A DNA stretch of 64,000 nucleotides from the NCBI RefSeq assembly GCF_016595675.1, contig NZ_JAENJH010000005.1:310001-374000 (forward strand), given 5' to 3'. Positions 35,911 to 45,705 of the stretch are shown here, in pieces (positions within the stretch are counted from its first letter, which is position 1; the number at the start of each line of letters is the position of its first letter). Both the position numbers and the translations under genes were made by a program. The notes beneath the pieces are model-generated. The model was not told the DNA's origin, did not search any database, and worked only from the letters and a program-made list of their open reading frames with translations. The DNA comes from Prauserella cavernicola. GTDB lineage: Bacteria > Actinomycetota > Actinomycetes > Mycobacteriales > Pseudonocardiaceae.

Positions 35911-36903
35911 ATGTCGATGGCACAGGGATTCGTTGACCGCAGGCGGAAACCGGCGATCCGGACACTGGGCGTACTCGCGACCGCGCTCGTCTGCACGACG
36001 CTGGCCACGCCGGTCGCGCAGGCCGGGAAACCGGGTCGCGGGGACGTTTTCCCCACCCTGGCGCCGAACCTGGCCGCCTACTACGACTTCGACCACCCCG
36101 TGCGCGGCGACGCCGCGAAGGAACGCGACCGCGGCTTCTCCGGCACCGAACTCGACCTGGTCAACGGGGGCGAGCAGATGCGCGTGCGCGACAGCGCGTT
36201 CCCCGGCAGCGGCCAGGCCCTGCAGACCAAGCAGGTCGACCCCGAGGTCGACGGCAACGACGACTGGAAGGCCGGCGTGTACGACGCCGACGGCGTGCCG
36301 ACGCTGAACGCGTTCAACGGGGTCACCGGCACCACCGTGATGGGCTGGTTCAAGGTCACCGGCGAGCACCCGAAACCCAACTCGACCACCCCCGATCCCG
36401 ACGACCGCTACAACGCGGTGGGCCTCGCCGGGATACTGGCAGGCAACTCCGACGGACACGGCGTCCGCGCGCTGCTCGAACTGATCGATGTGGACGGTGA
36501 GCTGCGGCTCGTCGCACTCGGCAGGCGCGACGACAACGGCAGCTCGCAGACGTTCGCGGCCTCGCAGGACTGGCGGACGCTGCTGCCGGATGGCGAATGG
36601 GTGCACCTCGCGGCCACGTTCGACTTCGACGACGGCACGATGGCCCTGTACCGCAACGGAAAACCCGTCGACGGCTTCTACACCGACCCCGGCGACCCGT
36701 GGGGTGTCGACGGAGAACCGGAGCCGGACCGCACGTCGCCGACCGACCCCGCGGGTATCAAGATCGGCGGCAGCTTCCCGCAGAACACGCTGGAACGCAA
36801 TCCGTGTGACTGCCGGTTCGACAGCCTCATGTTCCTCGACCGTTCGATCTCGCCCAACGAGGTGCGCCAGCAGTACCGGTGGATGGTCCGAGGCAGAGGG
36901 TGA
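35911..36903 (+). CDS. Secreted LamG/concanavalin-A-like domain protein
   Basis: This 330-residue protein has a signal peptide (basic RRRKP, then LGVLATALVCTTLATPVAQA, residues 19-38) and one LamG-like jelly-roll domain (about 55-325) containing LAAYYDFDH, TTVMGWFKV, EWVHLAATFDFDDGTMALYRNG and DSLMFLDRSISPNEVRQQY. Such domains bind carbohydrate or protein ligands; I see no catalytic acid pair. A LacI-type palindrome upstream suggests induction by a sugar. A GAGGTGAGCAG ribosome site precedes the ATG. Confidence 0.83.
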   Translation: MSMAQGFVDRRRKPAIRTLGVLATALVCTTLATPVAQAGKPGRGDVFPTLAPNLAAYYDFDHPVRGDAAKERDRGFSGTELDLVNGGEQMRVRDSAFPGSGQALQTKQVDPEVDGNDDWKAGVYDADGVPTLNAFNGVTGTTVMGWFKVTGEHPKPNSTTPDPDDRYNAVGLAGILAGNSDGHGVRALLELIDVDGELRLVALGRRDDNGSSQTFAASQDWRTLLPDGEWVHLAATFDFDDGTMALYRNGKPVDGFYTDPGDPWGVDGEPEPDRTSPTDPAGIKIGGSFPQNTLERNPCDCRFDSLMFLDRSISPNEVRQQYRWMVRGRG

Positions 36904-36933
36904 CACCCGCGGCGGCGGTTAGAGTGGGAGCCG

Positions 36934-37872
36934 ATGAAACGCCCCGCTTCGCCGCTGCCGCCCCGGCACGGACTGGACGCCGCACGGCTCAGGCTGCCCC
37001 TCGAGGGCACCTGGGCCACGGTGCGCGACCACCTCGTCGAGCGGCTGCACCGGCTGGAGCCGAGCCGGATCGACGAGATGCTGCGGGACCAGCGCATCGT
37101 GGGCCTCGACGGCCCGATCGGCATGGACACGCCGTACGTGCCGGGGACGTTCATCTGGTTCCACCGCGACCTGCCCGACGAGGTGCCGGTGCCGTTCGAG
37201 ATCGGCATCGTGCATCGCGACGACGACCTCGTGGTGGTGGACAAACCGCACTTCATGGCCACCATCCCGCGCGGGCAGCACGTACTGCAGACCGCGCTGG
37301 TGCGGCTGCGGCACGAGCTCCGGCTGCCCGAGCTGAGCCCGGCGCACCGGCTCGACCGCGTCACGGCGGGGCTGGTGATGTTCGTGGCGCGGCCCGAGCT
37401 GCGCGGGCGGTACCAGACGCTGTTCCGGGACCGCAGGGTGAACAAGGAGTACGAGGCGATCGCGCCGTACGACCCCGCCCTGGAGCTGCCGCGCACGGTC
37501 CGTAGCCGGATCATCAAGGAACGCGGCATCCTGACGGCGCAGGAGGTGCCGGGAGAGCCCAACGCGGAGACGTGGGTGGAACTCTCGGAGCAGCGCGACG
37601 GGCTCGGCCGGTACCGGCTGCGCCCGCAGACGGGGCGCACGCACCAGCTGCGGGTCCACATGTCCTCGCTGGGCGTGCCGATCCTCGGTGACACGTTCTA
37701 TCCGGTGCTCAGGGAGACGCCGCTGAACGACTTCAGCCGTCCCCTACAGCTGCTGGCGCGGGTCCTGGAGTTCACGGACCCGCTCACGGGCGAACCGCGC
37801 CGCTTCGAAAGCCGCGCGACCCTGCAATCGTGGACGAACCACGAAGCCTGGCAATCCACAATCCTGGCGTAA
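36934..37872 (+). CDS. RluA-family pseudouridine synthase
   Basis: The 312-residue enzyme has the RluA catalytic motif HRLDRVTAGL with Asp141, plus GRTHQLRVHMSSLGVPILGD near the C terminus. It isomerises uridine in rRNA or tRNA; the target position cannot be inferred. There is no S4 domain; the first 85 residues form a short N-terminal extension. A TAGAGT box lies 8 bases before the ATG. The gene runs into a repeat array immediately after its stop. Confidence 0.88.
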   Translation: MKRPASPLPPRHGLDAARLRLPLEGTWATVRDHLVERLHRLEPSRIDEMLRDQRIVGLDGPIGMDTPYVPGTFIWFHRDLPDEVPVPFEIGIVHRDDDLVVVDKPHFMATIPRGQHVLQTALVRLRHELRLPELSPAHRLDRVTAGLVMFVARPELRGRYQTLFRDRRVNKEYEAIAPYDPALELPRTVRSRIIKERGILTAQEVPGEPNAETWVELSEQRDGLGRYRLRPQTGRTHQLRVHMSSLGVPILGDTFYPVLRETPLNDFSRPLQLLARVLEFTDPLTGEPRRFESRATLQSWTNHEAWQSTILA

Positions 37873-37876
37873 CCGC

Positions 37877-38044
37877 GCGAGTCCCCCACTCCGGCGCGCG
37901 AGTCCCCCACCCAGGCGCGCGAGTCCCCCACCCAGGCGCGCGAGTTGCGCGCCCAAGCGCGCGAGTCCCCCACTCCGGGGCGCGAGTTGCGCGCCAAGGG
38001 GCGCGAGTCGTGCGCACCAGTTCGCGAGTCAGGCGCTCGGAACG
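37877..38044 (+). repeat. 21-bp periodic GCGAGT array, left half (8 units)
   Basis: The hexamer GCGAGT recurs at exactly 21-bp steps (37877, 37898, 37919, 37940, 37961, 37982, 38003, 38024). Most units begin GCGAGTCCCCCAC or GCGAGTTGCGCGC. The period of two helical turns puts every core on one DNA face. It is not a gene: all frames stay open only because 21 is a multiple of three. Confidence 0.9.
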
Positions 38045-38250
38045 TCGAGCTGTGCGTTCAGGCTCGGTGCGGTGCCGGATCGCGGACGAGTCCGCCCATC
38101 GTGGTCGAAGTTGTTGAGGCGAACACGGAGCACCGGTCCTCAAAGATTCTGCGGACTCGTCGCAGCCCCCGCGGGCTGGAGCGGAGGACTCGTACACCCC
38201 GAGCGGTCGGCTCGCGGTCCCGAGTGCACAAGTCGGCGACCTGCACTGCA
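38045..38250. other. Spacer between the two halves of the GCGAGT array
   Basis: This 206-base spacer carries decayed relatives of the repeat core (GACTCGT, ACGAGTC, GCTCGC) and a palindrome GCGGACGAGTCCGC at 38082-38095. No gene or clear promoter is visible. Confidence 0.6.
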
Positions 38251-38390
38251 CGACTCGCGGTTCCGAGTGCACGACTCGCGAGCAGGATTGCACGACTCGC
38301 GGGCCGGAACGGGCAACTCGCATGCCCGAGCGAGGGACTCGCGAACCGGAGCGAGGGACTCGCGAACCGGAGCGGGGGACTCGCGGACCC
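38251..38390 (-). repeat. 21-bp periodic array, right half (7 units, inverted)
   Basis: ACTCGC, the reverse complement of GCGAGT, recurs at exact 21-bp steps (38253, 38274, 38295, 38316, 38337, 38358, 38379). The units mirror the left half, for example GGGGGACTCGCG against CGCGAGTCCCCC. The array ends 27 bp before the parC stop codon. Confidence 0.9.
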
Positions 38391-38414
38391 GGCGCGGAGC
38401 GCCGGGCCGGGGCT

Positions 38415-40898
38415 TCAGCCTCGTTCTACTTGGTGGCCCACCACGTCCGGGCCCGGGTGGGCGGCTCCGGAGCCGTCCCGGCGGGCGTCCACCTCGGGCA
38501 GTTCCACCGGGTCGCCGTTCTTCATCGCCGCCGCCGGCCTCGGGCCGATCCACGCCGCGGTGAGACCGTTCTCCCCCTTGAGGAAGCGGTGTGCCCGCAC
38601 ACCCGCCGTCGCCCTGCCCTTGGCCGGGTACTCCGCGAACGGCGTCATCTTCACGCTCTGCCCTGTCGCCGTCACGACCATGGGCTCGCCGTGTTCCTCG
38701 TCGTCGGTCCGGATCGCGCCGAAGAACACCACCTCGGCGTCACCGCTGAGGTTGATGCCCGCCATGCCACCGCTCCTGAGCCCCTGCGGCCGCACGAGCG
38801 ACGCCGCGAACCGCAGCAGCGACGCCGCCGACGACAGGAACGCCAGCGTCTCCTCGCCGTCGGTGAGCCACACGGCGCCGATCACCTCGTCGCCGTCCTT
38901 GAGCCCGATCACCTCGAACTCGTCGGACCGCACCGGCCACTCCGGCGAGCACACCTTCACCACGCCACGCCGGGTGCCGATCGCGAGGCCCGGCGAACCG
39001 GCCGCCTTCTCCCCCAGCGGCGCGATGCCGACCACGCGCTCGCCCTTGTCCAGCGGCACGAGCTCGCGCGCGGCCATCCCGCCGCGCAGCGACACCGTGC
39101 CGACCTGTTCCGGCAGTACCGGCAGCGGCAGGACGTCGACCTTGAACGCCCGACCCGCGCTGGTCACCAGCAGCACCTGGCCACGCGCCGTGGAGTGCAC
39201 GACCGCGGACACGGCGTCGTGCTTGACGCGACCGCTGCGCCGCCTGCTCTCGGAGGCTTCCTCCGACTCGGCCGCCGTGCGCGCCACCAGACCCGTCGCC
39301 GACAGGATCACCTGGCACGGGTCGTCGGCCACCTCCAGCGGGCCGGCCGGCTTCGAGGCGGCGAGCACCTCCTTGAGGTCACCGTCGATGAGCGACGTGC
39401 GCCGCTCCACCGGGAAGTCCTTGGCGATCCTGGCGAGCTCCTGCGAGACGACCTTCTTCAGCACCGACTCGTCGTCGAGGATCTTGGCCAGCTCGGCGAT
39501 CTCCTCGAGCAGCTTGTCCTGCTCGGTCTCCAGGTCGATCTTGTCGTACTTGGTGAGCCTGCGCAGGGGCGTGTCGAGGATGTAGGTCGCCTGGATGTCG
39601 GAGAGCTCGAACCGCTTCATCAGGCCTTCCTTGGCGGCCTGCGCGTTGTCGCTCTGGCGGATCAGCCGGATGACCTTGTCGATGTCGAGCAGGGCCTTCA
39701 GCAGGCCCTCCACCAGGTGCAGCCGCTCCTCACGCTTGCGCTTGCGGTAGCGCGTGCGCCGCGTGACGACCTCGTAGCGGTGTGCCAGGAACACGTCGAG
39801 CAGCTGCTTGAGCCCCAGCGTCTGCGGCTGGCCGTCGACGAGCACGAGGTTGTTGATGCCGAACGACTGCTCCAGCGGCGTGAGCCGGTACAGGTCGGCC
39901 AGCAGCGCCTGCGGGTTGACGCCCACCTTGCACTCGATCACCAGTCGCGTGCCGTTCTCGCGGTCGGTGAGGTCCTTGACGTCGGCGATCCCACTGAGGC
40001 GCTTGGACTTGTTGACCTCCTCGGTGATCTTCTCGATCACCTTCTCGGGGCCGACGCCGTAGGGCAGTTCGGTGACGGTGATGCCCTGCCGCCTGCTGCC
40101 CTCGATCGGGCCCGTCTCGACCTTCGCGCGCATGCGCACGATGCCGCGGCCGGTCTCGTACGCCTTGCGCACCTCGTCGAGGCCGAGCAGCATCCCGCCG
40201 GTGGGCAGGTCGGGGCCCGGCACGAACTCCATGAGCTTGTCGAGCGAGGCGTTGGGGTGGTTGATCAGCCAGCGCGCGGCGGCGATGACCTCGCTCAGGT
40301 TGTGCGGGATCATGTTGGTCGCCATGCCGACGGCGATGCCTGAGGTGCCGTTGACCAGCAGGTTCGGGAACGCAGCCGGCAGCACGGACGGCTCCTCGAG
40401 CGAGCCGTCGTAGTTGAGCCGGAAGTCGACCGTCTCCTCGCCGAGTTCGCCGGTGAGCAGCATCGCCTCGGGCGACATGCGCGCCTCGGTGTAGCGCGAG
40501 GCGGCGGGGCCGTCGTCGGGCGAGCCGAAGTTGCCGTGCCCGTCGATGAGCGGCACGTTCATCGAGAAGTCCTGCGCCAGGCGCACCATCGCGTCGTAGA
40601 TCGCGGTGTCGCCGTGCGGGTGGTAGCGGCCCATCACGTCGCCGACCACGCGCGAGCTCTTCACGTACGCGTGGGTGGGCCGGTAGCCGTTCTCGTTCAT
40701 GGAGAACAGGATCCGGCGGTGGACGGGCTTGAGTCCGTCGCGCGCGTCGGGCAGCGCGCGCGAGTGGATGACCGAGTAGGCGTACTCCAGATAGGAGTCC
40801 TCGATCTCGGTCTTGACGGAGTTGTCGTAGACGTTCGCGCCCGCCTGGTCGAACGCGGCCGGATCGACGCGGGTGATCGTGCCTTTGCGGCGTGCCAT
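38415..40898 (-). CDS. parC: DNA topoisomerase IV subunit A
   Basis: This 827-residue type IIA topoisomerase subunit has the quinolone-region sequence [17 protein letters not shown] and the catalytic tyrosine in SRYTEARMS, followed by the coiled coil and a beta-pinwheel C-terminal domain. I see no GyrA box (QRRGGKG-type) in the pinwheel, which favours topoisomerase IV over gyrase. It decatenates sister chromosomes with ParE, encoded 16 bp upstream. Its 3' end faces the GCGAGT array. Confidence 0.88.
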   Translation of the reverse strand: MARRKGTITRVDPAAFDQAGANVYDNSVKTEIEDSYLEYAYSVIHSRALPDARDGLKPVHRRILFSMNENGYRPTHAYVKSSRVVGDVMGRYHPHGDTAIYDAMVRLAQDFSMNVPLIDGHGNFGSPDDGPAASRYTEARMSPEAMLLTGELGEETVDFRLNYDGSLEEPSVLPAAFPNLLVNGTSGIAVGMATNMIPHNLSEVIAAARWLINHPNASLDKLMEFVPGPDLPTGGMLLGLDEVRKAYETGRGIVRMRAKVETGPIEGSRRQGITVTELPYGVGPEKVIEKITEEVNKSKRLSGIADVKDLTDRENGTRLVIECKVGVNPQALLADLYRLTPLEQSFGINNLVLVDGQPQTLGLKQLLDVFLAHRYEVVTRRTRYRKRKREERLHLVEGLLKALLDIDKVIRLIRQSDNAQAAKEGLMKRFELSDIQATYILDTPLRRLTKYDKIDLETEQDKLLEEIAELAKILDDESVLKKVVSQELARIAKDFPVERRTSLIDGDLKEVLAASKPAGPLEVADDPCQVILSATGLVARTAAESEEASESRRRSGRVKHDAVSAVVHSTARGQVLLVTSAGRAFKVDVLPLPVLPEQVGTVSLRGGMAARELVPLDKGERVVGIAPLGEKAAGSPGLAIGTRRGVVKVCSPEWPVRSDEFEVIGLKDGDEVIGAVWLTDGEETLAFLSSAASLLRFAASLVRPQGLRSGGMAGINLSGDAEVVFFGAIRTDDEEHGEPMVVTATGQSVKMTPFAEYPAKGRATAGVRAHRFLKGENGLTAAWIGPRPAAAMKNGDPVELPEVDARRDGSGAAHPGPDVVGHQVERG

Positions 40899-40914
40899 CG
40901 CTTGTTACCTATCC

Positions 40915-42972
40915 CTAGATGTCGATCGCGGCCTGGTCCACGCGGGCGGCCGACGAGATGAGCCAGTTGCGCCGGGGTTCCACCTTCTCGCCCATCAGCA
41001 GCTCGAGCGCGGACTCGGCCGCGTCGACGTCGTCGAGGGTGATGCGGCGCACGGAGCGCGTCGTGGGGTTCATCGTGGTGTCCCAGAGCTCGTCGGCGTT
41101 CATCTCGCCGAGGCCCTTGAACCGGGGAACGGGCTTCTTGACCGTCTTGCCCGACGTCTCCAGCTGCGCGACCTTCGTCAGCATCTCGCGCTCGGTGAAG
41201 GTGTAGTGCGTCTCCTCGTTGCGGCCCTTGGTGACCACCTTGTGCAGCGGCGGCATCGCGGCGTAGAGCCTGCCGTCCTCGATCACCGGCCGCATGTACC
41301 GCGCGAACAACGTGATCAGCAGCGTGCGGATGTGCGAGCCGTCGACGTCGGCGTCGGCCATCAGGATCACGCGGCCGTAGCGCATGGTCGAGAGGTCGAA
41401 GGTGCGCCCGGTGCCCGCGCCGAGCACCTGGACGATGGACGAGATCTCGGCGTTCTTGAGCGCGTCGCCGAGCCCGGCCTTCTGCACGTTGAGGATCTTG
41501 CCGCGCAGCGGGAGCAGCGCCTGGTACTCGGAGACACGGGCCTGCCGCGCGGAGCCGAGCGCGCTGTCGCCCTCCACGAGGAACAGCTCGCTGCGGGAGA
41601 CGCCGGTGGTGCGGCAGTCGACGAGCTTCGGCGGCATCGCGGCACCCTCGAGCGCGGTCTTGCGCCTGGCCGCGTCCTTCTGCTGCTTCTGCGCGAGCCG
41701 CACGCGCGAGGCGTCGACGATCTTCTGCAGCACCGTCTTGGCCTCGGCCTTGGTCTTGCGGTTCTCGGCCCACGCCTTGATGTCACGTTCGACGATGCCC
41801 TGCAGGACCTTGGTGATGCCCGCCGTGGACAGTTCGTCCTTGGTCTGCGACGTGAACTGCGGCTCGGGGATGCGCACGTGGACCACGGCGGTCATGCCCT
41901 CGAGCACGTCGTCGAGCGTCGGCGGGTCCTCCTTGGCCTTGAGCAGCCCGCGCGTCTTGGCGATGGTCTCCTGGAACGACTTCACGAGCGCGCGGTCGAA
42001 GCCCTTGCGGTGGGTGCCGCCGTGGAGGTTGCGGATGGTGTTGGTAAAGCACTCGACGGTGCGCTCGTAGCCGGTTCCCCAGCGGAGCGCGATCTCCACC
42101 TCGGCATGACGTTCCACATTGGACTTCATCACGCCGTTCTCGTCGGCGGCGTTCTCCTTGTAAACGCCTTCACCGTTGATGACGAGCATGCCGCAGACGG
42201 CCTTGTCCCCGGCGGGAGCGAGGAACTCGACCATGTCGGTGAGCCCGCTCGGGTGGTGGAACGTCTCCTCGTTGATGGCACCGTCGGTGGCGGTGCGCAG
42301 CACGTAGGTGACGCCGGGCACGAGGAACGCCGTGTTGCGCAGCTTCGTGCGCACCGACTCGACGTCCAGGGCGGCGCCGGTCTCGAAGTAGCGCGCGTCG
42401 TACCAGTAGCGGATCGTGGTGCCGGTGGACTCGGCGCGCTTCATCTTGCGCACAAGCCGCAATCCGGACTGCGGGGTGAACTTGGCCTTCGGGCCCTGGC
42501 CGTCGAACGTGCCCGCGACGCCGCGCGCGAAGGACACCTCGTGCACCTTGCCCGCGTGCTTCACGGTGACGTCGAGGCGCAGCGAGAGCGCGTTGACGGC
42601 GGAGGCGCCGACACCGTGCAGGCCGCCCGAGGCCTTGTAGCCGGAGCCGCCGAACTTGCCGCCCGCGTGCAGGCGCGTGAGCACGAGCTCGACACCGGAG
42701 AGCCCGGACTTGGCGTGCACGCCGGTGGGGATGCCCCTGCCGTCGTCCTCCACCTCGACGGAGCCGTCCGGGTGCAGGGTGACCACGACCTTGCTCGCGT
42801 GCCCCGCGACGCCCTCGTCGGTGGAGTTGTCGACGATCTCCGAGAAGAGATGGTTGACGCCGCGGCTGTCGGTGGACCCGATGTACATGCCGGGCCGCTT
42901 CCGAACCGCTTCCAGCCCCTCAAGGTGGGTCAGGTCGTCGGCCCCGTAGAGGGTCTCAGCAGAAGCTGTCAC
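40915..42972 (-). CDS. parE: DNA topoisomerase IV subunit B
   Basis: The 685-residue ATPase subunit has the GHKL motifs DNSTDEG and DDGRGIP, GGLHGVGASAVNAL, and the TOPRIM motifs VEGDSALGSARQ and MADADVDGSHI. I start it at GTG 42972, because GGGAGA lies 8 to 10 bases upstream and gives the normal length; the frame extends further without a ribosome site. No dnaA, recF or origin features are nearby, so this is the second type II enzyme rather than the oriC gyrase. Confidence 0.88.
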   Translation of the reverse strand: MTASAETLYGADDLTHLEGLEAVRKRPGMYIGSTDSRGVNHLFSEIVDNSTDEGVAGHASKVVVTLHPDGSVEVEDDGRGIPTGVHAKSGLSGVELVLTRLHAGGKFGGSGYKASGGLHGVGASAVNALSLRLDVTVKHAGKVHEVSFARGVAGTFDGQGPKAKFTPQSGLRLVRKMKRAESTGTTIRYWYDARYFETGAALDVESVRTKLRNTAFLVPGVTYVLRTATDGAINEETFHHPSGLTDMVEFLAPAGDKAVCGMLVINGEGVYKENAADENGVMKSNVERHAEVEIALRWGTGYERTVECFTNTIRNLHGGTHRKGFDRALVKSFQETIAKTRGLLKAKEDPPTLDDVLEGMTAVVHVRIPEPQFTSQTKDELSTAGITKVLQGIVERDIKAWAENRKTKAEAKTVLQKIVDASRVRLAQKQQKDAARRKTALEGAAMPPKLVDCRTTGVSRSELFLVEGDSALGSARQARVSEYQALLPLRGKILNVQKAGLGDALKNAEISSIVQVLGAGTGRTFDLSTMRYGRVILMADADVDGSHIRTLLITLFARYMRPVIEDGRLYAAMPPLHKVVTKGRNEETHYTFTEREMLTKVAQLETSGKTVKKPVPRFKGLGEMNADELWDTTMNPTTRSVRRITLDDVDAAESALELLMGEKVEPRRNWLISSAARVDQAAIDI

Positions 42973-43128
42973 AGGGTGCTCTCTCCCAGATCTCGAAGCG
43001 CCGGTGCGTGCCGGACGAAGTGCGGCGCGACCAGCGAACAACCGTAGTGCACGGTATCCGCCCTTCCCGACATTTCCGCACGTGCCTCGCCGACCACCGG
43101 TGTGCGCGGCGGTCCGAGGTGACCAGGT

Positions 43129-44166
43129 TCACGTGCGGTCGAAGTCGGCCCTGACGCCGAGCAACCGGACCTCACGTGCCAGTTCGAAGCGATTCAGCAC
43201 GGTCAGTGCGGCGCGCTCGAGCTCCACGGCGTCGCTGGTCGGACGCTCCAGGGTAGCGCTTCGGGTTTGCGTGGTGAACGGCGCGAACCGCACCTTGACC
43301 GCCACGCGCACCGCGGGCCGTCCCTCGGCCACCACGTCGTCGGCGACCCGGTGGGCCAGTTCGCGCACCCGCTGCTCCATCTCGGCGCGGTCACTGAGGT
43401 TGCGCTGGAACGTGGTCTCCCTGCTGCGCGAGCGGTGGACATACGGCGTCGCGGTGACCTCGCGATCGCCGGCGCCGTGCGCGAGAACCCGGAAGTAGGG
43501 GCCCATCGTGGGCCCGAAGCGGGCGGCGAGCTCGGCGGGATCGGCCGCGGCGAGCCCACCGACCGTCGTGATGCCGAGCTCCGCGAGCTTCTTCACGGTC
43601 TTGCCGCCGACGCCCCACAGCGCGTCGGGCGGACGGTGGGCCATCACCTGGACCCAGTTCGCCGCGGTGAGCCGGTAGATCCCGGCCGGTTTGGCGAAGC
43701 CGGTGGCGATCTTGGCGCGCGCCTTGTTGTCGCCGATGCCGACCGAGCACGACAGCCCGGTCTCCTCCAGCACGGTCCGCCGGACCCCGGCGGCGAAGGC
43801 CTCGGGGTCGTCGGCGCTCACCCCGAGGAACGCCTCGTCCCAGCCCATCACCTCGACGACGACGGGCAGCTCGCGCAACGCGGTCATGACCCGCTCCGAG
43901 ACCGCCTCGTAGGCGGGTGGGTCCGAGGGCAGGAACACCGCGTCGGGGCAGCGCTTGGCCGCCGTGCGCAGTGGCATGCCGGAGTGCACTCCGAACTCGC
44001 GGGCCTCGTAGGACGCCGTCGCCACGACGGCTCGTTTGCCCGGATCGCCCTCGCCGCCGACGATCACCGGTTTGCCGCGCAGCTCGGGGTGCCGCGCCAC
44101 CTCGACCGCCGCGATGAACTGGTCGAGATCGACGTGCAGGATCCAGTCCGATGTAGACGCCGACAC
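43129..44166 (-). CDS. DNA polymerase IV, DinB2 type
   Basis: This 345-residue Y-family polymerase has the catalytic carboxylates in HVDLDQFIAAVE and MGWDEAFLG, and helix-hairpin-helix motifs near DALWGVGGKTVKKL. The WDEA form and overall sequence match mycobacterial DinB2 (Rv3056) better than DinB1. The steric-gate position, normally Tyr or Phe, is Ile18, as DinB2 has Leu there; that substitution permits ribonucleotide incorporation in DinB2. No beta-clamp motif is evident at the C terminus. The GTG start at 44166 gives the family length. Confidence 0.88.
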   Translation of the reverse strand: MSASTSDWILHVDLDQFIAAVEVARHPELRGKPVIVGGEGDPGKRAVVATASYEAREFGVHSGMPLRTAAKRCPDAVFLPSDPPAYEAVSERVMTALRELPVVVEVMGWDEAFLGVSADDPEAFAAGVRRTVLEETGLSCSVGIGDNKARAKIATGFAKPAGIYRLTAANWVQVMAHRPPDALWGVGGKTVKKLAELGITTVGGLAAADPAELAARFGPTMGPYFRVLAHGAGDREVTATPYVHRSRSRETTFQRNLSDRAEMEQRVRELAHRVADDVVAEGRPAVRVAVKVRFAPFTTQTRSATLERPTSDAVELERAALTVLNRFELAREVRLLGVRADFDRT

Positions 44167-44226
44167 GGGACCAGTATGTGCTCCCTCGGCATGCGTGGCC
44201 AGGGTGAGCGGGCCTAGAGTTCGTCC

Positions 44227-45138
44227 GTGTCGGTTCGCGAGCTCGTGGTGCTGGGCACCGGAAGCCAGGCCCCGTCCCGCACGCGCAACCACAACGGCTA
44301 CCTGTTGCGCTGGGACTCCGAGGGGCTGCTGTTCGACCCCGGCGAGGGCACCCAGCGGCAACTGCTGTTCGCGGGGGTGCCCGCGAGCGCGATCAGCCGG
44401 ATCTGCCTGACGCACTTCCACGGCGATCACTGCCTCGGCGTGCCCGGCATCGTGCAGCGGCTCTCGCTCGACGCCGTCTCGAGGCCCGTGCGGGCGCACT
44501 ATCCGGCTTCGGGCGCGCACTACTTCGCGAAGCTGCGCCACGCGAGCGTGTTCCACGAGGTGGCCGAGCTGATCGAGGAGCCCATCGAGGCCGAGGGCAC
44601 GCTCGCGACCGGCCCGTTCGGCGAGCTCCGGGTCCGCAGGCTCGACCACCCGGTGGAGGCGTTCGGCTACCAGCTCGTGGAGCCCGACGACCGGAGCATG
44701 GTGCCCGGGCTGCTCGCGGCACACGGCATCAGCGGGCCGGACGTGGGCGAGTTGCGGCGGGCGGGCTCGCTGCGCGGTGTCTCGCTAGCCGAGGTGAGCG
44801 TGCCGAGGCCGGGGCAGCGGGTCGCGTTCGTCATGGACACCAGGCTCTGTGACGGCGTCTTCGCGCTCGCGCAGGACGCCGACCTGCTCGTGATCGAGTC
44901 GACGTTCCTGTCCGAGGACGAGGCGCTGGCCCACGAGCACGGCCACCTCACGGCGGCGCAGGCGGCCAGGGTGGCCGCCGAGTGCGGCGTCCGCACGCTG
45001 GTGCTGACGCACTTCTCCCAGCGATATCGGGACCCGGCGAGGTTTCACGCCGAGGCCGCCGAGGTATACGGCGGCGAAATCGTGGTGGCGGAGGACCTGA
45101 TGCGCGTCCCTGTCCCCCGTCGCCGCACAACGGAATAG
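44227..45138 (+). CDS. rnz: Ribonuclease Z
   Basis: The 303-residue metallo-beta-lactamase-fold nuclease has the zinc motif H63-F-H65-G-D67-H68, with NHNGYLLRW before it and a later [11 protein letters not shown] segment. These positions coincide with those of characterised RNase Z enzymes. It trims the 3' trailer of tRNA precursors. GTG 44227 follows a TAGAGT box by 6 bases, suggesting a leaderless message. It is divergent from dinB. Confidence 0.92.
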   Translation: MSVRELVVLGTGSQAPSRTRNHNGYLLRWDSEGLLFDPGEGTQRQLLFAGVPASAISRICLTHFHGDHCLGVPGIVQRLSLDAVSRPVRAHYPASGAHYFAKLRHASVFHEVAELIEEPIEAEGTLATGPFGELRVRRLDHPVEAFGYQLVEPDDRSMVPGLLAAHGISGPDVGELRRAGSLRGVSLAEVSVPRPGQRVAFVMDTRLCDGVFALAQDADLLVIESTFLSEDEALAHEHGHLTAAQAARVAAECGVRTLVLTHFSQRYRDPARFHAEAAEVYGGEIVVAEDLMRVPVPRRRTTE

Positions 45139-45220
45139 TCCCCGGCGGGCAGGTGTTGACTCCGTGGCCTGCCCGAACCGAGGCAGGAAATCCCCGTAAG
45201 AAAAGGAGGGCGGCACAGCC

Positions 45221-45484
45221 ATGCTCGACATCGCGTGGTCGGAGCGTGCCGCCTGCCGTGACGAGGATCCAGAACTGTTCTTCCCGGTCACCGACATGGG
45301 ACCGGGCGCACAGCAGACCGCGCGCGCGACAGCGATCTGCGCGAGCTGTCCGGTGCGGGCGCAGTGCCTGCAGTACGCACTGGACGGCGGTCTGGACTTC
45401 GGGATCTTCGGTGGCACGAGTGAGCGCGAGCGTCGCGATCTCGTGCGCCGGAACCGCGCGGCAGGTCAGCCACGCGCCGCATAA
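45221..45484 (+). CDS. WhiB-family iron-sulfur transcription factor
   Basis: This 87-residue protein has the four [4Fe-4S] cysteines C12, C40, C43 and C49 (CxxCxxxxxC spacing in the cluster) and the turn motif GIFGG (61-65) followed by a basic tail for DNA contact. WhiB proteins bind the housekeeping sigma factor and respond to redox or nitric oxide. AAGGAGGG precedes the ATG at a good distance. A structured RNA candidate follows about 100 bp downstream. Confidence 0.93.
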   Translation: MLDIAWSERAACRDEDPELFFPVTDMGPGAQQTARATAICASCPVRAQCLQYALDGGLDFGIFGGTSERERRDLVRRNRAAGQPRAA

Positions 45485-45590
45485 CGGCCGGTGAGAGAGT
45501 TCACCGAGCCACGGGAACATCGGCCGCGGTGCCGGTGTTGAACAGGATGGTCGATGCGCACCGTGTCCCCCGGGCCGCATTACTAATTGC

Positions 45591-45705
45591 CGTCACGGAA
45601 TACCGTTCGGCTGGAGCCGTGACGCGCCTTTCGCCGAGAGGCGACCGTGCGCATCGACCCCTAGCCCGGAACGGCCCCCACTCGCGCGGTGGGGGCCGTT
45701 TTCGT
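45591..45705 (+). ncRNA. Candidate small RNA with three hairpins
   Basis: Three consecutive stems occur in about 115 bases: CGTCACGG (45591-45598) with CCGTGACG (45617-45624); CGCCTTTC (45625-45632) with GAGAGGCG (45636-45643); and a terminator stem ending in TTTT. No coding frame of note is present. The layout is that of an independently terminated small RNA, or of a structured 3' end of the whiB message. No known family is recognised. Confidence 0.5.
45670..45702 (+). terminator. Intrinsic terminator
   Basis: Twelve-base perfect arms AACGGCCCCCAC and GTGGGGGCCGTT enclose TCGCGCG and run straight into TTTTCG. This is the clearest U-tract terminator in the window. It ends the small RNA candidate or the whiB transcript. 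Confidence 0.85.

Noticed and set aside
37830-38117. A frame encoding heptapeptide repeats (ARVPHPG-type) over the left GCGAGT array.
   Set aside because: A 21-bp DNA repeat keeps every frame open and yields 7-residue repeats in all of them. There is no start signal and no sign of codon selection.
37877-38390. Possible CRISPR array.
   Set aside because: Repeats are 21 bp including a variable part, with no 30-40 bp unique spacers, and no cas gene is in the window.
38415-42972. Calling the type IIA topoisomerase pair DNA gyrase.
   Set aside because: The C-terminal domain of the A subunit lacks a recognisable GyrA box and no oriC genes are nearby, so topoisomerase IV is the better reading. A phylogeny would settle it.
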